A stretch of DNA of 14,465 bases from an uncultured Clostridia bacterium (GTDB lineage Bacteria; Bacillota_A; Clostridia; Christensenellales; Aristaeellaceae), in NCBI GenBank assembly GCA_946408865.1, contig CAMJTZ010000035.1:1-14465 (forward strand), written 5' to 3'. Position numbers and translations under genes: made by a program. Positions 7,782 through 14,465 of the stretch are shown here, piece after piece (positions within the stretch are counted from its first letter, which is position 1; the number at the start of each line of letters is the position of its first letter). The notes beneath the pieces are model-generated. The model saw only the letters and a program-made list of their open reading frames with translations, had not been told where the DNA came from and made no database searches.

Positions 7782-9497
7782 CTATTGCTCTTCCCGGGTC
7801 AGCGCTTCATAGGTTACGCCGTATTTGACGGCGATTTCCCGGGCAAAGGATTTCCCTTCCGGAGGCGCGATCGTAACACGGAAGGAATTCTTTCCGTCCC
7901 GGGTTTCCGCCACCAGGGAGATGGCTTTTCCAGGCAGGCCTTCCGTGTTGATTTCACTGTCCAGTTCCTTTGCCAGCTTGTGCATATGCGTGTTGTAGAT
8001 CGTGCGGGTATCCTTCCGCAGAATGGCCTTCACCGCATCCACCGCGATAAAATATCCTTCCTCAAAGGAGGTTGTGGAAAAGGTTTCGTTCAGCAGGATC
8101 AGGCTTTTCCCGGTGCTCTTCCCGTACAGTTCCCGGAACCGGCGGCACTCCTCTCCCAGCCGCCCCAGATCCAGCGTCTTGTCCTCATCCGCCGGGAAAT
8201 GCGTCAGAACCTGATCCGCCGGATCGAACACGAACCGGTCCGCCGGCACGGAAATACCGCTTTGGGCCAGCAGGAACAGCTGTCCGGCCGCCTGGGTAAT
8301 CGTGGTTTTGCCGCCGCGGTTCGCGCCGGTCAGGATATACGTCCGTTTTTCCCGGTCGAATACCAGGTTGTTGGTGACCACATTCTCCGGTTTTTCCGCA
8401 GCGATAAGCTTCAGATTGTAGAATCCCTGCGCTTCCGCGCAGGCGGATCCCTCCGGATTCCTCCGGATCTCCGGCGTGCAGAATTTCCACCCGGCCGCCC
8501 TGCATTTCTCAATGTATTCCGCCCAGCGGGTATAGAAAACCAGCTCCGGTATCAGTTCGGAGATTTCCTTGACGCTGGTGTTCAGGTATTTCCCCAGCAT
8601 CTCCCGCAGCCTGCGCGTAATCCGGGAGGTCAGCATCGTCGCGGAACTGTCCATCTGGCGGGGAACGGAAGCGGATCCGTCCGCCTCCGGAATCCGGGCC
8701 ATCGACATGGCCGCGATCGGGTTCCGCATCATCAGACCGCGTTCCGCTATCTGGCCGATGCTGTCCGTGAATCCCGTCCCCGCGTTCGCGGGATAATAGC
8801 TGTAGCTTTTGTTCCAGTCCGCTTCCGGGTAAATCTCATCCTTCGGGGTTACGGCGGTCAGAAAATTCTTCAGCAGGCCGGAGCGGGTGAACGGTTTCGC
8901 GTTCACCGTAATCAGGCCCATATTGATCGCTTCAAACCGGTCGTTCAGATTGATGCCGACCGTCAGGCTCTTCACTTCCGACGCGGTAATCCGCATCTCC
9001 TCCACGTCTTTGCGGAGCGCGGCAAAACCGTTATCCCGGTAGATGCTTTCGACCTCTTCCCGCAGGCGGATCATCCCGTCCGATTTCAGATCCTTCTCCG
9101 CCAGGCACACGCGGATCTCCTCCACCGTCACGATATAGTCATGGTATTCCTCCAGCCGGTGCATCAGATCCCACAGGCCGGACTCATCCCCCTGGTGTTT
9201 CCGCACGATGCCGTAGTCATAGAAAGTCTTCACCCGGTCCAGCAGTTTCAGCATCCGCTCCCGGATTTCCGGATGGCGCAGAATATCCTCAAACACGCCG
9301 CACCGGAACGCCGTCACTTCCGGATCCGGCGTCAGACTCCGCATCACCTGCTGAATCATCAGCAGTTCCGTCGGCTGTGCCGCCACTTTTTCCGCCACGG
9401 CGTCCAGCCCCAGATCGTGCCAGCTCTCCTCCGGAATCATTTCATAAGTGATCCGGTCCTGATCCGGAAACAAAAGGCTCAGTTTATTCGCTTTCAT
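7782..9497 (-). CDS. MutS-like ATPase lacking the mismatch-recognition domain
   Basis: The product is 571 residues, much shorter than MutS1 (about 850). GGAGG sits 5 bases before the ATG at 9497. Walker A is GANRGGKTT at 391-399; the Walker B region reads LILLNETFSTTS at 466-477; a THMHKL switch motif (His504) follows, as in MutS-family ABC ATPases. Residues about 60-350 are helical and resemble the lever/core domains; there is no N-terminal mismatch-binding domain and no C-terminal Smr nuclease domain. Asn470 replaces the usual Walker B Asp before the catalytic Glu471; from memory, LLNE is typical of this MutS-like branch. It may recognise a branched or other DNA structure, but a role in mismatch repair is unproven. 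The gene is a single-gene unit with its own promoter, divergent from the T-box gene. Confidence 0.88.
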   Translation of the reverse strand: MKANKLSLLFPDQDRITYEMIPEESWHDLGLDAVAEKVAAQPTELLMIQQVMRSLTPDPEVTAFRCGVFEDILRHPEIRERMLKLLDRVKTFYDYGIVRKHQGDESGLWDLMHRLEEYHDYIVTVEEIRVCLAEKDLKSDGMIRLREEVESIYRDNGFAALRKDVEEMRITASEVKSLTVGINLNDRFEAINMGLITVNAKPFTRSGLLKNFLTAVTPKDEIYPEADWNKSYSYYPANAGTGFTDSIGQIAERGLMMRNPIAAMSMARIPEADGSASVPRQMDSSATMLTSRITRRLREMLGKYLNTSVKEISELIPELVFYTRWAEYIEKCRAAGWKFCTPEIRRNPEGSACAEAQGFYNLKLIAAEKPENVVTNNLVFDREKRTYILTGANRGGKTTITQAAGQLFLLAQSGISVPADRFVFDPADQVLTHFPADEDKTLDLGRLGEECRRFRELYGKSTGKSLILLNETFSTTSFEEGYFIAVDAVKAILRKDTRTIYNTHMHKLAKELDSEINTEGLPGKAISLVAETRDGKNSFRVTIAPPEGKSFAREIAVKYGVTYEALTREEQ

Positions 9498-9527
9498 GCC
9501 CGCCTCCGCTGTTGTTCCTTTTCAGAA

Positions 9528-9556
9528 AGCGTATCACTTCCGACCGCGGTTTTCAA
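9528..9556 (-). promoter_or_regulatory. Promoter of the MutS-like gene
   Basis: On the minus strand, TTGAAA (complement of 9551-9556), a 17-base spacer and TACGCT (complement of 9528-9533) with an upstream TG (TGATACGCT, extended -10). The predicted start near 9521 lies about 24 bases before the ATG at 9497. Confidence 0.6.
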
Positions 9557-9618
9557 GCATCCGCGCGCCTCCTCCGCTGTCCGCGCGCCCGAAAAACAGA
9601 AGAAATTCCGAAACGCCC

Positions 9619-9647
9619 TTGACAGTCACAGGGGAGCATGTTACAAT
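9619..9647 (+). promoter_or_regulatory. Near-consensus sigma-A promoter of the T-box transcript
   Basis: TTGACA at 9619-9624 and TACAAT at 9642-9647 are separated by exactly 17 bases. The start is expected near 9654, just before the T-box stem I. Initiation looks strong and constitutive, so control is expected at the T-box attenuator. Confidence 0.9.
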
Positions 9648-9653
9648 GCGTGC

Positions 9654-9914
9654 AATTTCATACAGGCGATGACGAAGACGGAACAGCGGGAGGCCCCGCA
9701 GAGAGCCGGGATTGGTGTGAACCGGCGGGCTGAAGCTTCATCCCATCGCTTCTGAGCCGGAGATCCGAACGGTGTTCCCCAGTAGGCGTCTCCCGTGACT
9801 GCTGCGTCAATGCATAGGGCATGACAGTGCCTGAAGAGGTGTGGAAACACACAATTTGAGTGGTACCGCGAGTCAGTATGACCCGTCTCAAAGCTGAGAC
9901 GGGTCATTTTATTT
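9654..9914 (+). promoter_or_regulatory. T-box riboswitch leader (tRNA-sensing attenuator), specifier probably UUC (Phe)
   Basis: All parts of a T-box are present. Stem I base: GGC (9665-9667) pairs with GCC (9756-9758) around a GATGAC/TGA kink-turn, then GAAG (9674-9677) with CTTC (9749-9752). Apical T-loop pair: AGAGAG (9700-9705) and GGTGTGA (9714-9720), with CCGG/CCGG between them. A Stem III hairpin GTGTG-GAAA-CACAC lies at 9839-9852. T-box core is TGGTACCGCG (9861-9870). Antiterminator: TTTGAG (9855-9860) pairs with CTCAAA (9887-9892), leaving the 7-base bulge TGGTACC and a GCG/CGT helix. In the stem I 3' loop (TGAAGCTTCATCC), TTC at 9737-9739 followed by A is the best specifier, reading tRNA-Phe. 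The bulge TGGT needs discriminator A73, which fits Phe, Ile or Leu but not Ser or His. Uncharged tRNA would favour read-through into the downstream synthetase gene. Identification as a T-box is firm; amino acid identity is tentative. Confidence 0.95.
9878..9914 (+). terminator. T-box attenuator terminator
   Basis: GACCCGTCTCA (9880-9890) pairs perfectly with TGAGACGGGTC (9895-9905) around AAGC, extendable by two pairs to 9878/9907, and is followed by TTTTATTT. Its 5' arm shares CTCA with the antiterminator arm (9887-9892), so the two folds exclude each other. Confidence 0.93.
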
Positions 9915-9963
9915 CCATGACTTGTTTCTCAGAAGATTTGTTTTTCAAAGGAGGAAAACAATT

Positions 9964-12234
9964 ATGCAGACCCAGACCGATCTTTCCCAGCTGAAAGCCA
10001 TCGCTTCCCGCCTGCGGGAAATGCGGGAGATCATGGGATGGACCCCGGAGGAAATGGCCGGAAAAACGGAGGTCACTCCGGACGAATACCTGTTGTATGA
10101 AGCGGGCAGCACGGATATGCCGTTCTCTTTCATCTACAAGGCCGCCCAGGCTTTCAACATGGAACTGACGGAGCTGCTGGAAGGGCACAACGCCTTCCTG
10201 TCCACCTATACAGTGACCCGTCGCGGTAAGGGCGAAACCACCGCGAAGGAGGAAGGCATCGCCATTTCAAACCTGGCCCCGAAATTCCGGGACAAGGCAG
10301 CGGAGCCCTACTGGGTGCGCTACGAGTATTCCGAAAAGCAGCAGAATGAGCCGATCCATACCACGACACATCACGGGCAGGAGTTTGACCTGGTGCTCTC
10401 CGGCAGCCTGAAGGTGCAGGTCGGCGACCATACCGAAATCCTGCATGAAGGCGACAGTATCTACTATAATTCCTCCCTGCCGCACGGCATGATCGCCGTG
10501 GATGGAAAGGACTGCGTCTTCCTCGCGATGATTCTGCCCGGCGAAGGCCCGAAAGTGGAAACCGCAGTTGTGACCGCCCCCAAAGCCGCGCGGTACGAGG
10601 GGCACCTCGTCGCCGAAAAATTCATCGATGCGAAGGAAGACGACCAGGGACGGCTCACCGCGATCTCCTTCCCGAACCGGGAAACCTTCAACTTCGGTTT
10701 TGATATTGTGGACGAGATCGCCCGCCAGTACCCGGACAAGCTGGCCATGCTCTATGTGGACAAGCATCATGAGGAGCGCCGTTTCACCTTCAAGGATATC
10801 AAGGACGCTTCCAACCAGTGCGCCAACTACTTCACTTCCCTGGGGATCCGGCGGGGCGACCGGGTAATGCTGGTGCTCAAGCGGCATTACCAGTTCTGGT
10901 TCTGCATGGTGGCCCTGCACAAGCTCGGAGCCATCGCGATTCCTGCCACCAACCAGCTGAAGCAGCACGACTTTGAATACCGCTTCAACGCCGCCGGCGT
11001 GAAGGCACTGATCTGTACCGCTGACGGGGATACCGCCGAGATCGCTGAGCGCGCGGCGGCCGGATGCCCTTCCGTGGAAACGCTGATCCTGGTCAACGGC
11101 ACCCGGGAAGGCTGGCACAGCCTGAACGACGAATACCCGCTGTTCACCCGCCGCTACCACCGCCCGGAGGATGCTTCCTGCGGCGACGAGCCGGCCCTGA
11201 TGTTCTTCACCTCCGGCACCACGGGCAACCCGAAAATGGCGCAGCACAAGCACACCTACGCCCTGGGCCACTATGTCACTGCCAAATACTGGCACTGCTG
11301 CGAACGGGACGGACTGCACTTCACCATTTCCGATACCGGCTGGGGCAAATCCCTGTGGGGCAAGCTCTACGGCCAGTGGCTGTGCGAAGGCGCGGTCTTC
11401 GTCTACGACTTTGACAAGTTTGACGCGGCGGATATCCTGCCGATGTTCAAAAAATACAATATCACGACCTTCTGTGCCCCGCCCACCATGCTCCGGATGT
11501 TCATCAGGGTGGACCTGGCCAACTACGACCTCAGTTCCATCCATCACATGACCACCGCCGGCGAAGCGCTGAACCCGGAAGTTTTCCGCCAGTTCGAAAA
11601 AGCCACCGGCCTCCAGATTATGGAAGGTTTCGGCCAGACGGAAACGACCCTGACCATCGGCAACCTGTTCGGCGGCGTGCCGAAAATCGGTTCCATGGGC
11701 AAGGCCAACCCGCAGTACGATGTGGATATTGTGGATCCGGACGGCAATCCCGTCGCCAACGGTGAAGTCGGCGAAATCGTGATCCATACGGACAAATCCA
11801 TCCCCTGCGGCCTTTTCCGGGAATACTACCTGGACGGGGAGAAAACACAGGAAGCCTGGCACGATGGCCTGTACCACACCGGCGATACCGCCTGGCGGGA
11901 TGAGGACGGCTACTTCTGGTATGTCAGCCGCATCGACGACGTTATCAAATCCTCCGGCTACCGGATCGGGCCGTTCGAAATTGAAAGCGTCATCATGGAA
12001 CTCCCCTACGTGCTGGAATGCGGCGTTTCCGCCGAGCCGGATGAAATCCGCGGCCAGATCGTCAAAGCTTCCATTGTCCTGACAAAGGGAACGGAAGGCA
12101 CCGAGGAGCTGAAAAAGGAAATCCAGCAGTACGTCAAGGAGCACACCGCTCCCTACAAATACCCGCGCAAGATCGTTTTCCGGGATGAACTTCCGAAAAC
12201 CATCTCCGGCAAGATCCAGCGCAATCTCCTCTGA
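9964..12234 (+). CDS. HTH-cupin-AMP-forming acyl-CoA synthetase fusion, T-box controlled
   Basis: The product is 756 residues. AAAGGAGG (9947-9954) lies 9 bases before ATG 9964. Residues about 12-72 are an XRE-type helix-turn-helix. Residues about 115-200 are a cupin with His132/His136/His137/Glu140 in motif 1 and PHGMI (His174) in motif 2, able to bind a metal or small ligand. Residues about 230-756 are a full acyl-adenylate-forming enzyme: P-loop TSGTTGNPK (416-424), GFGQTET (555-561), YHTGD (637-641), hinge region SRIDDVIKSSGYRIG (655-669) and catalytic Lys750 in KTISGKIQR. The enzyme half resembles medium-chain/aryl acyl-CoA synthetases (acid + ATP + CoA to acyl-CoA + AMP + PPi). With a T-box that may read Phe, I infer activation of phenylacetate or a branched acid for amino-acid synthesis by reductive carboxylation (2-oxoacid:ferredoxin oxidoreductase run backwards). 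The HTH may sense product or regulate other genes. Substrate is unproven. Confidence 0.92.
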   Translation: MQTQTDLSQLKAIASRLREMREIMGWTPEEMAGKTEVTPDEYLLYEAGSTDMPFSFIYKAAQAFNMELTELLEGHNAFLSTYTVTRRGKGETTAKEEGIAISNLAPKFRDKAAEPYWVRYEYSEKQQNEPIHTTTHHGQEFDLVLSGSLKVQVGDHTEILHEGDSIYYNSSLPHGMIAVDGKDCVFLAMILPGEGPKVETAVVTAPKAARYEGHLVAEKFIDAKEDDQGRLTAISFPNRETFNFGFDIVDEIARQYPDKLAMLYVDKHHEERRFTFKDIKDASNQCANYFTSLGIRRGDRVMLVLKRHYQFWFCMVALHKLGAIAIPATNQLKQHDFEYRFNAAGVKALICTADGDTAEIAERAAAGCPSVETLILVNGTREGWHSLNDEYPLFTRRYHRPEDASCGDEPALMFFTSGTTGNPKMAQHKHTYALGHYVTAKYWHCCERDGLHFTISDTGWGKSLWGKLYGQWLCEGAVFVYDFDKFDAADILPMFKKYNITTFCAPPTMLRMFIRVDLANYDLSSIHHMTTAGEALNPEVFRQFEKATGLQIMEGFGQTETTLTIGNLFGGVPKIGSMGKANPQYDVDIVDPDGNPVANGEVGEIVIHTDKSIPCGLFREYYLDGEKTQEAWHDGLYHTGDTAWRDEDGYFWYVSRIDDVIKSSGYRIGPFEIESVIMELPYVLECGVSAEPDEIRGQIVKASIVLTKGTEGTEELKKEIQQYVKEHTAPYKYPRKIVFRDELPKTISGKIQRNLL

Positions 12235-12246
12235 CCCGCTTTTCTG

Positions 12247-12278
12247 CGCGGAACGCTTGCGGCGCTCCGCGTTCTTTT
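12247..12278 (+). terminator. Terminator after the acyl-CoA synthetase gene
   Basis: CGCGGA (12247-12252) pairs with TCCGCG (12266-12271), with one A/C mismatch and then CGC (12254-12256) with GCG (12262-12264), followed by TTCTTTT. It starts 13 bases after the stop codon. Confidence 0.85.
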
Positions 12279-12286
12279 GATATACT
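12257..12286 (+). promoter_or_regulatory. Possible promoter of the xylanase-esterase unit
   Basis: TATACT at 12281-12286 is a good -10. The candidate -35 TTGCGG (12257-12262, spacer 18) is weak and lies in the preceding terminator loop. The expected start near 12293 leaves a very short leader before the GGAGG at 12301. No cre-like or other operator was recognised. Confidence 0.4.
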
Positions 12287-12314
12287 GATTCTATGATTCA
12301 GGAGGTGGTTCGCC

Positions 12315-13370
12315 ATGATTTCCGCAACACAGGCTCCTTCCCTCTGCAAAGCATATGAACCGTTTTTCCGCATCGGCGCCGCTCTCAGCAGCCGCCTGCT
12401 GCAAGATCCCGAACTCGCGGAGATCGTATGCCGCCATTTCAGCTCCGTCACAGCGGATAATCAGATGAAGCCGGACAGCGTGCTGAACCTGGAAGGTACG
12501 ATGGCGCAGGGTGATCCCTGCCATGCCGCCGTGGATTTCACCCGGGTGGACGCGCTGCTCTCCTTTGCCCGGGAGCATCATTTGTCCGTGCGCTATCATG
12601 TTTTGGTCTGGCATAACCAGACGCCTGTCTGGTTTTTCCGGCAGAACTGGCAAAATGACCCGGAGGCGCCTTTCGCGCCGAAGGAAGTGATTCTCGCCCG
12701 GCTGGAAAACTATATCCGGGATGTGATGGAGCATGTGAACACCTGCTTCCCCGGCGTGGTCTATACCTGGGATGTCGTAAATGAGGCGATTGAGCCGGAT
12801 CAGGGCGGTCCCGGCCTGTACCGGACCCGCAGCCCCTGGTTCACCGCCGCCGGGCAGGATTTCCTCCCCGCCGCCTTCCGGGCTGCCCGCAAATACGCGG
12901 CGCCGGGGCAGACGCTGTGCTACAACGACTACAACGCCTTTGATCCCGTCAAGCGGGACGCCATCATCGGCGTGCTGAAAATGCTGCAGGCGGAAAACCT
13001 TGTGGATACAATGGGAATGCAGGGCCATTATGTCCTGCCCGGCCCGGATATCGCTGCCTGCGAAACCGCGGCCCGGGCCTATGCCGCCCTGGGGCTGAAG
13101 CTTCAGGTCACGGAACTGGATATTCACTGCAACAGCGACGACGAAGCGCATACCTCTGCGCTGACCGAGGCTTACCGTTCCTGGTTTGGCATGATCAGGA
13201 ACCTCGTGCGGGAGGGCATTCCTGTGGAAGCCGTCACCTTCTGGGGCGTGACAGACGCGGACAGCTGGCTGCCCGGTTTCCGCCGGGAGGCGAGCTATCC
13301 CCTCCTCATCACTGCGGACCGGAAAACCAAACCCGCCTTTGACGCTGTAATCAAAGAAGCGGAACTGTAA
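12315..13370 (+). CDS. Intracellular GH10 endo-1,4-beta-xylanase
   Basis: The product is 351 residues, a single catalytic domain. GGAGG (12301-12305) sits 9 bases before the ATG. GH10 hallmarks: TADNQMKPDS (46-55), VRYHVLVWHNQTP (92-104), acid/base Glu157 in WDVVNEAIE, nucleophile Glu267 in QVTELDIH, and FWGVTDADSWLP (309-320). It hydrolyses beta-1,4-xylosidic bonds with retention. There is no signal peptide, carbohydrate-binding module or anchor, so it probably acts in the cytoplasm on short xylo-oligosaccharides after import, as intracellular GH10 enzymes do in other Bacillota. It is followed 38 bases later by a CE1-like esterase on the same strand, probably in one operon, giving backbone plus side-chain cleavage. 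Confidence 0.95.
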   Translation: MISATQAPSLCKAYEPFFRIGAALSSRLLQDPELAEIVCRHFSSVTADNQMKPDSVLNLEGTMAQGDPCHAAVDFTRVDALLSFAREHHLSVRYHVLVWHNQTPVWFFRQNWQNDPEAPFAPKEVILARLENYIRDVMEHVNTCFPGVVYTWDVVNEAIEPDQGGPGLYRTRSPWFTAAGQDFLPAAFRAARKYAAPGQTLCYNDYNAFDPVKRDAIIGVLKMLQAENLVDTMGMQGHYVLPGPDIAACETAARAYAALGLKLQVTELDIHCNSDDEAHTSALTEAYRSWFGMIRNLVREGIPVEAVTFWGVTDADSWLPGFRREASYPLLITADRKTKPAFDAVIKEAEL

Positions 13371-13408
13371 AAAACCGGCTGAATGCTGATTGCTGAAAGG
13401 AGTTTCCC

Positions 13409-14194
13409 ATGGCCAGACTGCAGATCGAATATTTCTCCAATGCCCTTCGCCGTTCCACAACCTTCGAAATGATCATTCCCAACGACTTCCCCGCAGGCGT
13501 TCCGTGGGAATCCGGCAAGGCGCATTCCCGCCCCATGTCCACCCTGTTTCTTCTGCACGGCTATACAGGAAAAGCCGGCAACTGGGTGCCGGACGGTCTG
13601 CCGGAAAAGTATAACTTCGCCATCGTCATGCCCACGGCGGAAAACTCCTTCTATCTGAACGGGGAAGCCACCGGCACAGCCTACCAGACCATGGTGGGAG
13701 AAGAACTGGTGAACTATGTCCGCAAAACCTTCCATCTGGCCGGCGGTCCGGAAAACACCTGCATTGCCGGCCTGTCCATGGGCGGTTTCGGCGCGCTGCA
13801 TACCGGCCTCGCCTATCCGGAAACCTTCGGTAAAATCGGCGCCCTCTCCTCCGCGCTCATCGTACATGAAGTCGCAACCATGAAACCCGGCAGCGGCAAC
13901 GCCATCGCGAATTACGCCTATTACCGGGCCTGTTTCGGCGATCCGGAAACCGTTCTGGAGCGGGATGTGAATCCCGAAGTCCTCGCGCGCAGGCTGAAAG
14001 CCTCCGGCGCGAAAATTCCGGAAATCTATATGTGCTGCGGCACGGAGGATTTCCTCCTGCAGAATAACCGCCAGATGCACAGCTTCCTTGAGGCGGAAGG
14101 CATTCCGCACGAATATCATGAAAGCAAGGGCACCCATGATATGGTATTCTGGCGCGAATATATCGCGAAAATCGTGGAATGGATGTTCGCCTGA
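13409..14194 (+). CDS. CE1-like alpha/beta-hydrolase esterase (acetyl-xylan/feruloyl type)
   Basis: The product is 261 residues with AAAGGAG 6 bases before the ATG. The alpha/beta-hydrolase plan is clear: FLLHGYTG (47-54, oxyanion region), nucleophile Ser123 in GLSMGG, Asp214 in GTEDF and His243 in GTHDMVFW. Length and motifs match the tributyrin esterase/EstA and CE1 group that removes acetyl or feruloyl groups from sugars; S-formylglutathione hydrolases are relatives, but the xylanase neighbour favours a carbohydrate role. There is no signal peptide, so it is predicted cytoplasmic like the xylanase. Transcription should stop at the hairpin at 14249-14276, inside the convergent gene. Confidence 0.88.
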   Translation: MARLQIEYFSNALRRSTTFEMIIPNDFPAGVPWESGKAHSRPMSTLFLLHGYTGKAGNWVPDGLPEKYNFAIVMPTAENSFYLNGEATGTAYQTMVGEELVNYVRKTFHLAGGPENTCIAGLSMGGFGALHTGLAYPETFGKIGALSSALIVHEVATMKPGSGNAIANYAYYRACFGDPETVLERDVNPEVLARRLKASGAKIPEIYMCCGTEDFLLQNNRQMHSFLEAEGIPHEYHESKGTHDMVFWREYIAKIVEWMFA

Positions 14195-14199
14195 ATCTC

Positions 14200-14465
14200 T
14201 CACGGATCTTCCCAGGGAATGCAGATATTCTCCTCCGTCTTTTCCGGAACCGTCTCCTCACGGAGGCGGTCTTTTTGTCCGATCAGATCCGAAAAACCGT
14301 CCAGCGCATCAAAGGGTGCAAAGATCTTGGCCCGGTGTCCCCGGTCCATGGGCGGATGCTTCGGATCGTCCTCCCGGTGCCCCGGCCATCCCTGCATCAG
14401 TACCCGCAGGTAAGGAAAAGAGCGGTCGATCCGCCGCAGATCCCAGTTGGATTCCGCCTTCCGCA
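14200..14465 (-). CDS. C-terminal part of an unrecognised small protein (weakly YolD-like)
   Basis: The last 87 residues are visible; the frame is open to the window edge. The Met at 14397 has no ribosome binding site, so the real start is probably upstream. The core reads HPPMDRGHRAKIFAPFDALDG, followed by a charged helix (QKDRLREETVPEKTEE). The DRAxxFAPFxAL-GY pattern recalls small clostridial proteins often labelled YolD-like, some of which sit beside Y-family DNA polymerase genes; this is a weak memory-based link. The gene converges on the esterase gene with only 5 bases between the stop codons. Confidence 0.6.
   Translation of the reverse strand, partial: RKAESNWDLRRIDRSFPYLRVLMQGWPGHREDDPKHPPMDRGHRAKIFAPFDALDGFSDLIGQKDRLREETVPEKTEENICIPWEDP
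14249..14276 (+). terminator. Terminator of the xylanase-esterase unit, inside the convergent gene
   Basis: ACCGTCTCC (14249-14257) pairs with GGAGGCGGT (14262-14270), nine pairs with one T-G, loop TCAC, followed by CTTTTT. It lies 55 bases past the esterase stop, within the coding region of the minus-strand gene. Confidence 0.8.

Noticed and set aside
9686..9699. Isolated hairpin GCGGG-AGGC-CCCGC
   Set aside because: It lies within the 5' strand of T-box stem I and is probably an alternative pairing, not a separate element.
7785..9755. 656-codon open frame antisense to the MutS-like gene
   Set aside because: Composition typical of an antisense shadow, and it runs through the promoter and the T-box leader.
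10267..12144. 625-codon open frame antisense to the acyl-CoA synthetase
   Set aside because: Shadow of a GC-rich gene: no ribosome binding site and no recognisable domain, while the opposite strand has all ligase motifs.
12291..14203. Minus-strand frames opposite the xylanase and esterase
   Set aside because: The plus strand carries complete GH10 and alpha/beta-hydrolase catalytic motifs with good ribosome binding sites.

Overview
The window looks like chromosomal DNA of a GC-rich Bacillota, most likely a Clostridia-class anaerobe from a gut or rumen. The signs are strong AGGAGG-type ribosome binding sites, sigma-A promoters (TTGAGC-17-TATAAT, TTGACA-17-TACAAT), a T-box riboswitch, a TetM-like 'translation factor GTPase', a zinc-ribbon/six-helix membrane protein beside an acyltransferase, and intracellular hemicellulose enzymes. 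The genus cannot be fixed from the sequence alone. No mobile element, CRISPR array, tRNA or rRNA was seen.

Left part (1-4944, minus strand). One strong promoter at 4983-5011 reads leftward into a HxxxDG acyltransferase (3676-4944) and, 4 bases on, a zinc-ribbon six-helix membrane protein (2979-3671). After a 96-base gap come a large secreted/membrane-anchored protein (360-2882) and an ABC transporter ATPase (1-373) that overlaps it by 14 bases and runs off the window. The last two look like part of an ABC export system whose permease would lie outside the window.

Middle (5113-9497). Divergent from that operon is an 877-residue fusion: a TetM/EF-G-like ribosomal GTPase carrying a C-terminal NYN nuclease domain of the YacP/Rae1 type. 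It ends in a hairpin shared with a convergent MutS-like ATPase gene (7782-9497, minus).

Right-middle (9498-12278). A near-consensus sigma-A promoter drives a complete T-box leader: kink-turn, AGAGAG/GGTG stem I, T-box UGGUACCGCG, antiterminator, and an 11-13 bp terminator with a T-tract. It does not control a tRNA synthetase. It controls a three-part protein of DNA-binding HTH, cupin and AMP-forming acyl-CoA synthetase. The best specifier reading is UUC (Phe). This suggests that the ligase activates an acid, such as phenylacetate, used to build phenylalanine by reductive carboxylation.

Right end (12281-14465). A two-gene unit encodes a signal-peptide-less GH10 xylanase and a CE1-like esterase, fitting cytoplasmic breakdown of imported (acetylated or feruloylated) xylo-oligosaccharides. 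Their terminator lies inside the 3' end of a convergent, partial gene of unknown function.

The two items most worth following are the GTPase-NYN ribonuclease fusion and the T-box-controlled HTH-cupin-acyl-CoA synthetase.
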